DNA of 64,000 nucleotides from Aedoeadaptatus nemausensis (GTDB lineage: Bacteria > Bacillota > Clostridia > Tissierellales > Peptoniphilaceae). Numbering within the stretch: position 1 is the stretch's first letter; the number at the start of each line of letters is the position of its first letter. The notes beneath the pieces are model-generated. The model saw only the letters and a program-made list of their open reading frames with translations. It did not search any database and was not told the origin of the DNA. Position numbers and translations under genes: made by a program. Where the stretch lies: positions 79,824 through 143,823 of the forward strand of contig NZ_CAIJCS010000026.1 in assembly GCF_903819165.1 (NCBI RefSeq), given 5' to 3'. Below are positions 9,369 to 16,904 of the stretch, one piece after another.

Positions 9369-9953
9369 TTAGACTGTCGATTTAAGTATGTTTTGGGTGG
9401 CAGCGAGAAGAAGTTGGCGATGCTTTTTAAAATTTTCCCGCGCACCTAACAGTTCACTGCCGAGGATCACCGTGTTGATGAAATCCGTGAGCAAATCGAG
9501 CATGTCCTCATTCATCTGCACGTCACCTTCGGAAAACAATAATGCGTTTAATTCTTCCAAGGTTTGCTCCTTCAATTTTAAAAACAGCTTTTCCAATTTT
9601 TCATTGCGACGTTTGGCGAGTAAAAACTGCACGTACACCGGCATATAGGGGTTGTCGTCGAGCATTTTCTCTACGATGCTCTCCGCCACAAATTCACGAT
9701 CGATCGAGCCGTCATAGCTTGCCATGGCGCCCTTGATTATGTCGTTCCGGTAGCGAATGCCCTCTACCATTAAATCGTAGAGAATGTCGTCGACGCTTTT
9801 GTAGTAATGGTACAGGCCGCCTTTGGAAAGCCCCGTCGCCTCTACAACATCCTCCATGGTGACGTGGCTGTAGCCTTTTTCCGTTATGAGTTTTGCCGTC
9901 GCAGCTAAAATTTCTTTCTTTCGCGCCTCCGGACTTAAACGCTTTTTGACCAT
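9369..9953 (-). CDS. TetR/AcrR-family regulator (cassette 1)
   Basis: A 194-residue regulator with an N-terminal helix-turn-helix (about residues 10-55; 'VTMEDVVEATGLSKGGLYHYYKS') and a helical ligand/dimer domain. It lies directly upstream of the cassette-1 transport operon in the same direction, as does the TetR gene of cassette 2. RBS GGAGG lies before the ATG. A 22-bp palindrome just upstream suggests autoregulation. The inducer is unknown; the transported metallophore is the obvious guess. Confidence 0.92.
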   Translation of the reverse strand: MVKKRLSPEARKKEILAATAKLITEKGYSHVTMEDVVEATGLSKGGLYHYYKSVDDILYDLMVEGIRYRNDIIKGAMASYDGSIDREFVAESIVEKMLDDNPYMPVYVQFLLAKRRNEKLEKLFLKLKEQTLEELNALLFSEGDVQMNEDMLDLLTDFINTVILGSELLGARENFKKHRQLLLAATQNILKSTV

Positions 9954-9974
9954 AACCTCTCCTCCTATTTCTGT

Positions 9975-9996
9975 TACCTACGGTTCCGTCGGTAAT
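9975..9996. promoter_or_regulatory. Palindromic operator before cassette-1 tetR
   Basis: Half-sites TTACCTACGG and CCGTCGGTAA are separated by TT and mirror each other with one mismatch. The position, 22 bp upstream of the tetR start, is typical of a TetR autoregulatory operator. I did not find a second copy before the exporter operon, which instead carries the Fur-type box. Confidence 0.65.
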
Positions 9997-10051
9997 AATA
10001 ATGTACAACGATTTTCATTTTTCGTCAATCTTTTTCCGCGCTTTTCCCCAC

Positions 10052-10079
10052 AAAAAAAGCAGCTCCTTCGAGCCGCTTT
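10052..10079 (-). terminator. Intrinsic terminator of the SLH/FMN protein gene
   Basis: Ten-pair stem AAAGCGGCTC/GAGCTGCTTT (one G-U) with loop GAAG and seven T residues on the minus strand, directly after the stop at 10087. Confidence 0.88.
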
Positions 10080-10086
10080 CCTTATC

Positions 10087-12066
10087 TTATTTCAATGCGT
10101 TTAAAATCGCTTCCTGTGCCGCCTTCGCCGTAACGGTGGCGCCGCTTACGGTGTCCGCCATCGCTCTAACTTCTTTAGCGTCTTTGCCTAAGAATTTATC
10201 CAGCATCTTAGCGTCGATATATGTTTGATGGCGCTTAGCGCTTTCTCCATCCGCCTTTGTGTTGTCTTTTATGGCGGTAATCTTTCCGTCTTTTACCGTC
10301 ACATCGGCGACGAAATCGTAGCCGAAGCTTCCCACCGGTGCTTTGCCCGTGTAGTTTCCGTCTTTTTTACCTTCCGCCTCTTTTATGCCTTCTTTAGCGG
10401 TATAGATGAATTCCAATGTGCCGTAGCCATAGGTTTCCACTTCGATTTTGTAAGTCATGCCTTTTGTAAAGACGGGGTTTTTCTTGCGGCCGAAGGTAAC
10501 GGCTTCGCTGATGCTGCCGTCTCTTAAGAACATGGGGTTCTTTTGATAATCCCCTTTTGTTCCGTGGTGGCCTACAGGTTCGATATCCATGGCCTTATCT
10601 TTAATGGGTTCGTTACCCTTTAGGGGCGTCACGACGATCTCTTCGATATTTTGTTGGAAGTTGGCGTAATCATTGTCGGAAATAGTGAGCTTGCCATCTT
10701 TATAGGCTAATTTCGCGCCCTTTTCAATAACGAAGAAGGGATATTTACGCGGGCTTCCGTGACCGCTTTCGAAGTCCGGGGAGCGGTATTTTCCGCTTTC
10801 GTCCATAATATTTACCATGTATTTTCCGGCTTTTAAATCCCCTGCGATCGTAAGATCGAAGCCGTCTTTTGCCGCTTTCCATTGAATCTTGGAGCTGTCG
10901 ATGATATTTTCGCCATTGTAAATGCCCGCGTTGACACTCACTAATTTTACCTTAAAATCTTTCGGCAAATTGTTTTTAAAGTGAACGGTAACCCCTTCTT
11001 TCGTGACCATGGGTTTTTCCGCCACGAGGGTTTCTTTTTCACCGAGGAATTTCTTCCCTTCTTTTTTATCGTATGCGTTTAAAATTGCCTGTTTAAAAGC
11101 CTTGCCCGTTTCCGTGGCGCCGGTTAAGGAATCTACTTCTCCGTGATTTACTTTTAAAGCTGCGACGCCTGCACGATCGAGGCCTTTCACTTTATCGTAG
11201 AAATTCTGCTCTTTTAATTGGTTGAAGTAAGGGGCGTTCTTCTTGTCGAAGAATTCTTTCTTCATGCCGGGAGCTAAGCCCTTTTCAACCGTCTGATCGT
11301 CTTCTACCGACTGAATCTTGCCCTCTTTGTCCACGGTTACTTTCACGCGCACATTGTAAAAGGGCGGGTGAATAAAGGGTGCGATGGCGGGATATTGTTG
11401 CTGATCCACATTGGCATCGCCGAAAAGCACGCCCTCTTGCACTTGAGGCGCTTCTTCCTTTCCGAAAGCTTGGAAGACGATTTGAGCGAATTCCGCACGG
11501 GTAATGCCGTCTTTCGGACGAAGGCTGCCGTTGTCACCGTTTACAATTTTTTGATCCACTAAAAAGTTAACGCCCTTCGCAGCCCAAGGGGCTACCTCTT
11601 TTCCGTCTTTAAAACCGTCCAGATGTTGCTTCGCTTCCTTTTCTCCGAGGACGCGGGCGAGAATCGTAAAGGCTTCTTCCCGGGTGATCTTGGCATTGGG
11701 CGCCATTTCACTTGCGGAGCGGCCGGAAATAAATCCCGCCTTTACGGCTTTTGCAATATCATCGTAAAACCAATCCTGCACTTTTACATCTTTAAAAGCG
11801 CTGATATCGGCTTTTTCGCTCGTTCCCTTGACGCGATTCATAATCGCCGCCATTTGGCCTCGGGTAAGGGACGCATTAGGTGCAATATGTACTGCGTCCA
11901 TTCCCTTTAGGTAATTCTTCTCTAAGCAAAAACGTACAGGCTTGTAAGACCAGTGATTCTCCTTCGGCATATCTTTGAAGCTTTCAGCGTGTGCGCCGCC
12001 GTTCAGTGCAAAGCCGATGGCGAAGGCCGCAGCTACTGCCGGTAAATACTTTAGTTTTTTATTCAT
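10087..12066 (-). CDS. SLH-anchored surface protein with two covalent-FMN-binding domains
   Basis: A 659-residue secreted protein. Residues 1-27 are a signal peptide ending AHA. Three SLH repeats (about 28-80, 88-142, 148-202) should hold it on a pyruvylated wall polymer. Two FMN_bind-type domains follow: one at about 225-335 with D-S-L-T-G-A-T (312-318) and one at about 570-659 with D-T-V-S-G-A-T (638-644). In this family ApbE links FMN through phosphate to the last Thr of such motifs. The middle (about 350-560) is a beta-rich region I do not recognise. No apbE gene is in the window. Two flavins on the cell surface suggest extracellular electron transfer, perhaps ferric reduction; the iron link comes from the Fur-like boxes at its promoter and the adjacent metallophore cassette. 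Confidence 0.88.
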   Translation of the reverse strand: MNKKLKYLPAVAAAFAIGFALNGGAHAESFKDMPKENHWSYKPVRFCLEKNYLKGMDAVHIAPNASLTRGQMAAIMNRVKGTSEKADISAFKDVKVQDWFYDDIAKAVKAGFISGRSASEMAPNAKITREEAFTILARVLGEKEAKQHLDGFKDGKEVAPWAAKGVNFLVDQKIVNGDNGSLRPKDGITRAEFAQIVFQAFGKEEAPQVQEGVLFGDANVDQQQYPAIAPFIHPPFYNVRVKVTVDKEGKIQSVEDDQTVEKGLAPGMKKEFFDKKNAPYFNQLKEQNFYDKVKGLDRAGVAALKVNHGEVDSLTGATETGKAFKQAILNAYDKKEGKKFLGEKETLVAEKPMVTKEGVTVHFKNNLPKDFKVKLVSVNAGIYNGENIIDSSKIQWKAAKDGFDLTIAGDLKAGKYMVNIMDESGKYRSPDFESGHGSPRKYPFFVIEKGAKLAYKDGKLTISDNDYANFQQNIEEIVVTPLKGNEPIKDKAMDIEPVGHHGTKGDYQKNPMFLRDGSISEAVTFGRKKNPVFTKGMTYKIEVETYGYGTLEFIYTAKEGIKEAEGKKDGNYTGKAPVGSFGYDFVADVTVKDGKITAIKDNTKADGESAKRHQTYIDAKMLDKFLGKDAKEVRAMADTVSGATVTAKAAQEAILNALK

Positions 12067-12081
12067 AAAAAACCTCCTTAT

Positions 12082-12096
12082 TAATATTAATTATCA
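12082..12096 (-). promoter_or_regulatory. Fur-like box downstream of the -10
   Basis: TAATATT-A-ATTATCA agrees with the 7-1-7 Fur consensus at 12 of 14 positions. It lies between the -10 element and the RBS of the SLH/FMN gene, where a repressor would block transcription. Confidence 0.6.
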
Positions 12097-12124
12097 TTAT
12101 AGCGGCCCTTTTCACATTTGACAA
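12096..12124 (-). promoter_or_regulatory. Sigma-A-type promoter of the SLH/FMN gene
   Basis: On the minus strand, -35 TTGTCA (12119-12124), exactly 17 bp, -10 TATAAT (12096-12101). It overlaps one Fur-like box at the -35 and abuts another after the -10. Confidence 0.85.
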
Positions 12125-12133
12125 TAGTTATCA
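12119..12133 (-). promoter_or_regulatory. Fur-like box over the -35
   Basis: TGACAAT-A-GTTATCA agrees with the 7-1-7 Fur consensus at 12 of 14 positions and covers the -35 element of the SLH/FMN promoter. Confidence 0.65.
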
Positions 12134-12190
12134 TTTATAAATTTTCTTCAATAAGAAGGCCACCGGGCCGAAGTCTCTCAAGCATTTAAA

Positions 12191-12230
12191 AACCCCAAAA
12201 GATTGGATTTGTTATCCAACTTTTGGGGTT
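12191..12230 (-). terminator. Intrinsic terminator after the lipoprotein gene
   Basis: Long stem: AACCCCAAAAG + TTGGAT pairs with ATCCAA + CTTTTGGGGTT around a bulged A and a short loop; T5 follows on the minus strand. The arms resemble insertion-sequence ends (see findings), so the hairpin may derive from one. Confidence 0.8.
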
Positions 12231-12249
12231 CATGCAGAACAGTCGCTTT

Positions 12250-12969
12250 TTATTTTGCTGCAAAGGTAATGATTACCGGAGTTTTATCAGCGGGTACATT
12301 GTCTTTATTGAGCATAAGTGTGAAGTTTTCTTTTTCATCGTCGCCGATTTTATGGGTGTGGTTCGAGGTGATGCCTGCAGGGCAGGAAAGTAAGCAGGAG
12401 ATGCAACCTGTTCCGGCACTTTCTTGGAATTCATAGTTTCCGCCGAAGCGAATGTCGATGGGCTGGCCGGAAGAGTCGGCTACTACTTCATCGACGGTGA
12501 AGATTTTGTCGTTTCCATCAAATTGGAAGGACACATCCAAGGCATCGCCTTCCACTTGGGCCTTACCCATATTGTCTTTCGTCATATTGTTGCCGGCTTT
12601 TAGACCTAGAGATTCCAAAGCATCGTGAAATTCGAGCGCCTTAGCGTCGGAAATAAACATAGCGTGATTCGATTCTTTTCCGTCTCTTGCGACAATCATG
12701 TGCATAGTAGATTCGTCTTTGTATTTTTCGTTGACTTCCGCATAAATCTTAACAGTATTATTTTCCTTATCCACGACCATGGGGTTTTCTTTCGTGGGAA
12801 CGGAGGCATCTTCAGTAGCTTCTTCAGTTTGCGCTGCGTTATTTGCCGCTTGTGCATTCTCTACTTTGTTTTCTTCTGCCGGAGCATTGTTGCCTTCCGC
12901 TTTCGGTCCGCAAGCTGTAAGGCCGAGAGCCAGGCAAAGGGCTAATGTAGCGATCCAAGTTTTTTTCAT
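12250..12969 (-). CDS. Lipoprotein with a C-x2-C-x3-C motif
   Basis: A 239-residue secreted lipoprotein: signal peptide with lipobox LTAC (Cys20), then an acidic Ala/Asn/Glu-rich linker to about residue 65, then a folded domain. Near the C-terminus is C189-I-S-C192-L-L-S-C196-P, followed by a His-containing stretch 'SNHTHKIGD', which could bind a metal, haem or an Fe-S cluster. I do not recognise the family. It lies upstream of the SLH/FMN gene, with its own terminator between, so the two are neighbours rather than one clear operon. A metal or redox role is inference from the Cys/His content and location. Confidence 0.75.
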   Translation of the reverse strand: MKKTWIATLALCLALGLTACGPKAEGNNAPAEENKVENAQAANNAAQTEEATEDASVPTKENPMVVDKENNTVKIYAEVNEKYKDESTMHMIVARDGKESNHAMFISDAKALEFHDALESLGLKAGNNMTKDNMGKAQVEGDALDVSFQFDGNDKIFTVDEVVADSSGQPIDIRFGGNYEFQESAGTGCISCLLSCPAGITSNHTHKIGDDEKENFTLMLNKDNVPADKTPVIITFAAK

Positions 12970-13093
12970 GAAATCCTTCTTTCTATGATTCTTTACATAC
13001 TTCTAAACTAATCTTAAACCTGTTTTACTCGTTCTTCAAATTGAAATATAAATATGATCCCGATCACTATTGCCTTTTTCTATAAATCCCAAT

Positions 13094-13116
13094 AAAAAAA
13101 CGCCGGTTTCCCGGCG
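13094..13116 (-). terminator. Intrinsic terminator of the G5/3D gene
   Basis: CGCCGG stem with CCGGCG, loop GAAA on the minus strand, followed by seven T residues, just past the stop at 13122. Confidence 0.92.
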
Positions 13117-13121
13117 AATCC

Positions 13122-14084
13122 TTAATCTTCAAGAATGTAGACGACGACATTCCGTCTGCCGAAGCGCAAGGCTTGGCTTCTGGAATTATAAAATAAATCG
13201 ATGCGATTGCCCTTGATGGCGCCGCCCGTATCTTCCGCTACGGCAAACCCGTAAGTAGGGAAATCGTCGGCACTTTCGATGTAAAGCTTGGTACCGAGAG
13301 GAATGACGCGAGGGTCTACGGCCACAGCGCCTACTCTCGCCCGTGTGCCCGACGCCGTCCACTTGCCGGCGCTGGGATCATATGCCGTTCCCCGCATGAC
13401 GATCTTCTTCTTATATTTTTTGCCGTGAATCATATTTTCGGGCTTCTTCGTACCCACTTCCACTATTTTATCTCGGCTTTCCGTGAGGATTCGAGAGCCT
13501 ATCACGATGCTTCCCCGTTCTTCTCCGTTAACGGTTGTGACGAGACGGGTCTCTTCTACCACGCCCTTTACGCCTTCTTGCACGACTTTTTGCGTACCCT
13601 CGTAGAGATTGGGGTTTTCTCGCGTAACGGTTTCAAAGTCCATTTGCTTTTGACGTACTACCGTCTCTTCTTTTTCACGATTGATGCGGAGGATTTCTCC
13701 TTTGCCGATGCGGCCGTTTAAAGGGGGCGTGACCGTGTCGTTTTTCCCGAGGGTGATCTTAAGTTCTTTTAAAATATCTTTCACGCGATCGCTTTTTACG
13801 GAGCGCAGATATTCCTTTTCGCCGTCTTTTACGTGGACGGTCATGCCCTGTTCGATGCGGACGATGCCGTCTTCCGGTACGGCTTCCGAGGCGCTGGGGA
13901 AGGGAACGTAGCCTCCGGGGATGTCGATTCTCTTTTCCACAATAACTTCGCCGACGGTCTTGCCTTCGGATTCAACGGTTACGGGCGCTTTGCCCGCCGT
14001 TTCGATGGACAGCGTCTTCGCCTCAACGGAAGAGGGGATAATTAAACTTAGGGCCAGTGCCGAAAGGGCCAGGGTCTTTTTCAT
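13122..14084 (-). CDS. YabE-like cell-wall protein: DUF348, G5 and 3D domains
   Basis: A 320-residue secreted protein with an N-terminal signal peptide (1-22), two DUF348 units (about 25-115), a G5 domain (about 135-215) and a C-terminal 3D domain (about 228-318). The 3D domain carries the three conserved aspartates: D236 ('TAYDPSAG'), D257 ('VAVDPRVIPLG') and D285/D296 ('VAEDTGGAI..RIDLF'). The architecture is that of YabE/Rpf2-like lytic transglycosylase-type proteins that act on peptidoglycan. It appears monocistronic, with a terminator on each side. Confidence 0.9.
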   Translation of the reverse strand: MKKTLALSALALSLIIPSSVEAKTLSIETAGKAPVTVESEGKTVGEVIVEKRIDIPGGYVPFPSASEAVPEDGIVRIEQGMTVHVKDGEKEYLRSVKSDRVKDILKELKITLGKNDTVTPPLNGRIGKGEILRINREKEETVVRQKQMDFETVTRENPNLYEGTQKVVQEGVKGVVEETRLVTTVNGEERGSIVIGSRILTESRDKIVEVGTKKPENMIHGKKYKKKIVMRGTAYDPSAGKWTASGTRARVGAVAVDPRVIPLGTKLYIESADDFPTYGFAVAEDTGGAIKGNRIDLFYNSRSQALRFGRRNVVVYILED

Positions 14085-14116
14085 CTATGTCAAACTCCTT
14101 TGAGATTCATGGCAAT

Positions 14117-14142
14117 AAAAAAGGTTACAGAATGTAACCTTT
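14117..14142 (-). terminator. Intrinsic terminator of the MscL-patatin-Nudix operon
   Basis: Perfect ten-pair stem AAAGGTTACA/TGTAACCTTT with a three-base loop and T6 on the minus strand, 78 bp after the Nudix stop. Confidence 0.85.
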
Positions 14143-14219
14143 CTAACATTCACTGGGCTATTGTACCAATGAGTTGTTTCCATCGCAATAAAACCGATGA
14201 GTTTGTCATTATTTTGTAA

Positions 14220-14849
14220 TTAATCTGCAGTTCGTAAAAGTTCCGCCACACCGCGCATAATTTTCGCCGTCATGCCCCACACGATTTGTTCTTTTTCCTT
14301 CGCTTCCGTATAAAAGAAGATGCGATCTTTTATATTGCGAAAAGGCGCCACCGTCGTTTGGGGAATTAAATCGTAGGGGAAGCCTTCGTCTACATCTTTT
14401 TTAAATTCGATGACGTGTTCCTCAGGCTCCGTATCGAGGAAGACCGAAAGAGGCACGGTAAACACATAGGCCACTTCCCCCGGTTCCGGAGAGATATCTT
14501 TCACGTCGATGCCCTCGATGGTGCCGATAAAGACGTGAACCGCCCGATTGTTTCGGGCCATGAGATAGTTCCCTTCCCCGAGAATCTTCAAATGTTTCGG
14601 ATCGATGCGAAGCTCCTCGATGGTCTCTCGAAAGGCTGCCTCTCTCGGCGTCTCCCCCTCTTCGATGCGTCCGCCGGGGAGAGAGACTTCCCCCGTGTGG
14701 TTTTTCAGAAGGAGTGAGCGCTTTTCAAAGAGCACGTGAGTTTCCCCGTCCACATCCATAAGGGCACACAAAACGGCAAAGCGATGATCTACGCCCAAGG
14801 GCTCCGGCACGTGATCGTCCAGTATCTTTTTTATTTTTTCCCTATTCAA
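14220..14849 (-). CDS. Nudix hydrolase, CoA-pyrophosphatase (NudL/YeaB) type
   Basis: A 209-residue protein. I chose the TTG at 14849, with AAAGAGG seven bases upstream and overlapping the patatin stop; the frame is open further left but inside that gene. The motif 'RSLLLKNHTGEVSLPGG' is the UPF0035 signature of CoA pyrophosphatases, running into the Nudix box 'GGRIEEGETPREAAFRETIEEL' shape (G-x5-E-x7-R-E-x2-E-E), with Leu replacing the last Gly. By family it cleaves CoA or its derivatives to 3',5'-ADP and 4'-phosphopantetheine. It is the last gene of the operon mscL-patatin-Nudix. Confidence 0.85.
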   Translation of the reverse strand: MNREKIKKILDDHVPEPLGVDHRFAVLCALMDVDGETHVLFEKRSLLLKNHTGEVSLPGGRIEEGETPREAAFRETIEELRIDPKHLKILGEGNYLMARNNRAVHVFIGTIEGIDVKDISPEPGEVAYVFTVPLSVFLDTEPEEHVIEFKKDVDEGFPYDLIPQTTVAPFRNIKDRIFFYTEAKEKEQIVWGMTAKIMRGVAELLRTAD

Positions 14850-15957
14850 TGGCCAACCTCTTTCTACTAAACAATAAATAGAGCACGCGCTCGAGCATGG
14901 ATTCCACCGGCGGGCGCACATCCTGCTTATTCCCCATCTCCTCCATTAAGCCGTCGAGAGTGTAGATCTTGTCTCGGTCCATATGGAGCTGATCGGCGCG
15001 GGCTTCCACAAGCCCCAGAAGGAGGTCTTTATAGCTGTATTTCTCTCCGAGAGACAGAGCCACCGCCAGTTTCGGCCATAGATTTTCGTGAATCCCCCGC
15101 TCCGGCGAACCTTTCTCTTCTACCAAATAGCGGAAATCTTCCGTAGCGGCGAAGAACAAATCGTCGAGACGTTTTAGAGCTTCTCGTTCGCCGAAGGGGA
15201 AGAAGGTGTAATCCATGCCGTCGTACCCTCCGAGTATCCTGCGGCCATGGCGATAGCCCAGCTGCATTCTTTGAGGAGCAAGTTCCGGATCGAAGTGCAT
15301 AGTTTCGGCAATGGGGCGGGTCGGTCCGATGACAATGCTTCTTTCGGGAAAGACTTCCCCTTTTGGAGGATTGGTCCTTAAAATAATGGGATCCAGCCCT
15401 TTGGCTACGACCATTTCATAGGGCAGATTGTTTCCTATGCCGCCGTCGACGTAAAGTTTGCCGTCGATTTTTACCGGCGCGAAGATGGGATAGCAGCAGC
15501 TCGCCAAAATATAATTGGGGAGCCGCCCCTTGGGAATATCATCAAGATACAAAAATTTCGTCTTCGCCTCGCTCATACTGTAGACTACGAGGCCGTAATC
15601 CATCGAGCTGTTCCGAATAGCTTCTTCATCGATGTGGCGATGGATCAATTCCTTTAAAGGTTCGATGTCCACTCGGCGCACCGCTCGCGCCGTCTTGGCA
15701 AAGCTTACGGGATCCAAACCCCTTTTTACTTCCATAAGAGCCGAGGCCAGTTCGCCGCCGTTTCCGAAGGAAATCCTCGACCAGATTTTCGCCAGCTCGT
15801 CGGTATTTCCCTGAACAATAAAGGCGCCGTTTAAGGCGCCCATAGATGTGCCGACAACCATTCGAATGTCGGGCTTTTTTTCTTGAACGGCCATATAGGC
15901 GCCGAGCTGATAGCTCCCCTTGGCGCCTCCGCCTTCAAGCACTAAACCGTAAGCCAT
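14842..15957 (-). CDS. Patatin-like phospholipase
   Basis: A 371-residue protein with the oxyanion-hole loop GGGAKG (9-14), the nucleophile elbow G-T-S38-M-G, and the catalytic Asp in 'YVDGGIGNNLP', all as in bacterial patatins. By family it hydrolyses acyl esters of membrane lipids; the actual substrate is unknown. There is no signal peptide, so it is probably cytoplasmic or membrane-peripheral. Its ATG abuts the mscL stop with no spacer, and its stop overlaps the Nudix TTG, so all three genes are one operon. Confidence 0.92.
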   Translation of the reverse strand: MAYGLVLEGGGAKGSYQLGAYMAVQEKKPDIRMVVGTSMGALNGAFIVQGNTDELAKIWSRISFGNGGELASALMEVKRGLDPVSFAKTARAVRRVDIEPLKELIHRHIDEEAIRNSSMDYGLVVYSMSEAKTKFLYLDDIPKGRLPNYILASCCYPIFAPVKIDGKLYVDGGIGNNLPYEMVVAKGLDPIILRTNPPKGEVFPERSIVIGPTRPIAETMHFDPELAPQRMQLGYRHGRRILGGYDGMDYTFFPFGEREALKRLDDLFFAATEDFRYLVEEKGSPERGIHENLWPKLAVALSLGEKYSYKDLLLGLVEARADQLHMDRDKIYTLDGLMEEMGNKQDVRPPVESMLERVLYLLFSRKRLAIE

Positions 15958-16410
15958 TTATTTGTCCAGTTCTGCCGTACAGTGGGGGCAACGGGTAGCA
16001 TCGATGTGAATTTCTTCGAAGCAGTAGGGGCAGTTCTTCGTAGTGGGAGCTGCCACCTCTTCGTGAACAAAGCGGCTCTTTACTTTGGCGATTTGTTTAA
16101 TCACCATAAAGATGACGAAGGCGATAATGAGAAAATCGATAATATTTTGAATAAAATTGCCATAAGCCAATATCGGCGCACCGCTTTCCGCCGCTTCTAC
16201 GGGATTAGCGTAGGTCTTGCCGTCTAAAGCCAGATACATCTTTGTAAGGTCGATGCCGCCGAGGGCCAAACCGATTAAAGGCATTAAAATATCGTTGACG
16301 AGAGAGGTCACGATTTTTCCGAAGGCCCCACCGATGATAACACCGACGGCCATGTCGAGAACATTGCCTTGGGCAATAAAATCTTTAAATTCACTTAGTG
16401 TCTTTTTCAT
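15958..16410 (-). CDS. mscL: Large-conductance mechanosensitive channel with C-terminal zinc ribbon
   Basis: A 150-residue MscL. The N-terminus 'FKDFIAQGNVLDMAVGVIIGGAFGKIV' shape and the two membrane helices (about 18-45 and 85-108) are diagnostic. The homopentamer opens under membrane tension and releases solutes after osmotic downshock. Instead of the usual amphipathic C-terminal helix it ends in a four-Cys zinc ribbon, C127-x2-C130 and C141-x2-C144. It is transcribed divergently from the dCMP deaminase gene. Confidence 0.95.
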   Translation of the reverse strand: MKKTLSEFKDFIAQGNVLDMAVGVIIGGAFGKIVTSLVNDILMPLIGLALGGIDLTKMYLALDGKTYANPVEAAESGAPILAYGNFIQNIIDFLIIAFVIFMVIKQIAKVKSRFVHEEVAAPTTKNCPYCFEEIHIDATRCPHCTAELDK

Positions 16411-16481
16411 CTTACTTACCGTTACTTCCTTTCTTTTGATCCCTTTCTTCTCGTGCTATACTTATCCTATGGAGGTGTGCT

Positions 16482-16904
16482 TTGAGAAAATCTTGGGATA
16501 GTTACTTTATGAAAATTACAGAAATGGTTGCCAGTCGTTCCACTTGCGACCGAGCAATGGTAGGCTGCGTGCTCGTCAACCGGGATCACCGGATCGTCTC
16601 CACAGGCTATAACGGCTCGGTTTCGGGAAACCCCCATTGCGACGACGTGGGCCACACCATGCGCGACGGCCACTGCATCGCCACCATTCACGCGGAAATG
16701 AATGCGATATTATATTGCGCAAAAGAGGGAATCCCCACAAAGGGAACTATTTGTTATGTTACCCATTTCCCCTGCTTAAACTGCACAAAAGCACTTATTC
16801 AGGCGGGAATTTGCGAAATCATCTATAAAGACGATTATCGTGTCGACGAATACGCCGTAGAGCTATTTGAGAAGAACAATATACCTGTTCGAAAATATGA
16901 CTAG
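16482..16904 (+). CDS. comEB: dCMP deaminase (ComEB family)
   Basis: A 140-residue zinc deaminase with H70-A-E72 and P97-C98-x2-C101, the catalytic zinc site of cytidine/deoxycytidylate deaminases, and the extended 'GYNGSVSGNPHCDDVGH' segment with extra Cys/His ligands typical of dCMP deaminases. It converts dCMP to dUMP for thymidylate synthesis. The start is TTG with GGAGGT seven bases upstream. Its TAG stop lies in CTAG, shared with the TAG of the RNase H gene on the other strand. Confidence 0.93.
   Translation: MRKSWDSYFMKITEMVASRSTCDRAMVGCVLVNRDHRIVSTGYNGSVSGNPHCDDVGHTMRDGHCIATIHAEMNAILYCAKEGIPTKGTICYVTHFPCLNCTKALIQAGICEIIYKDDYRVDEYAVELFEKNNIPVRKYD

Noticed and set aside
9361..9383. CGAC...GTCG inverted repeat near the end of cassette-1 tetR
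   Set aside because: Short and unlike the palindrome before tetR; it overlaps the stop codon and is probably coincidental.
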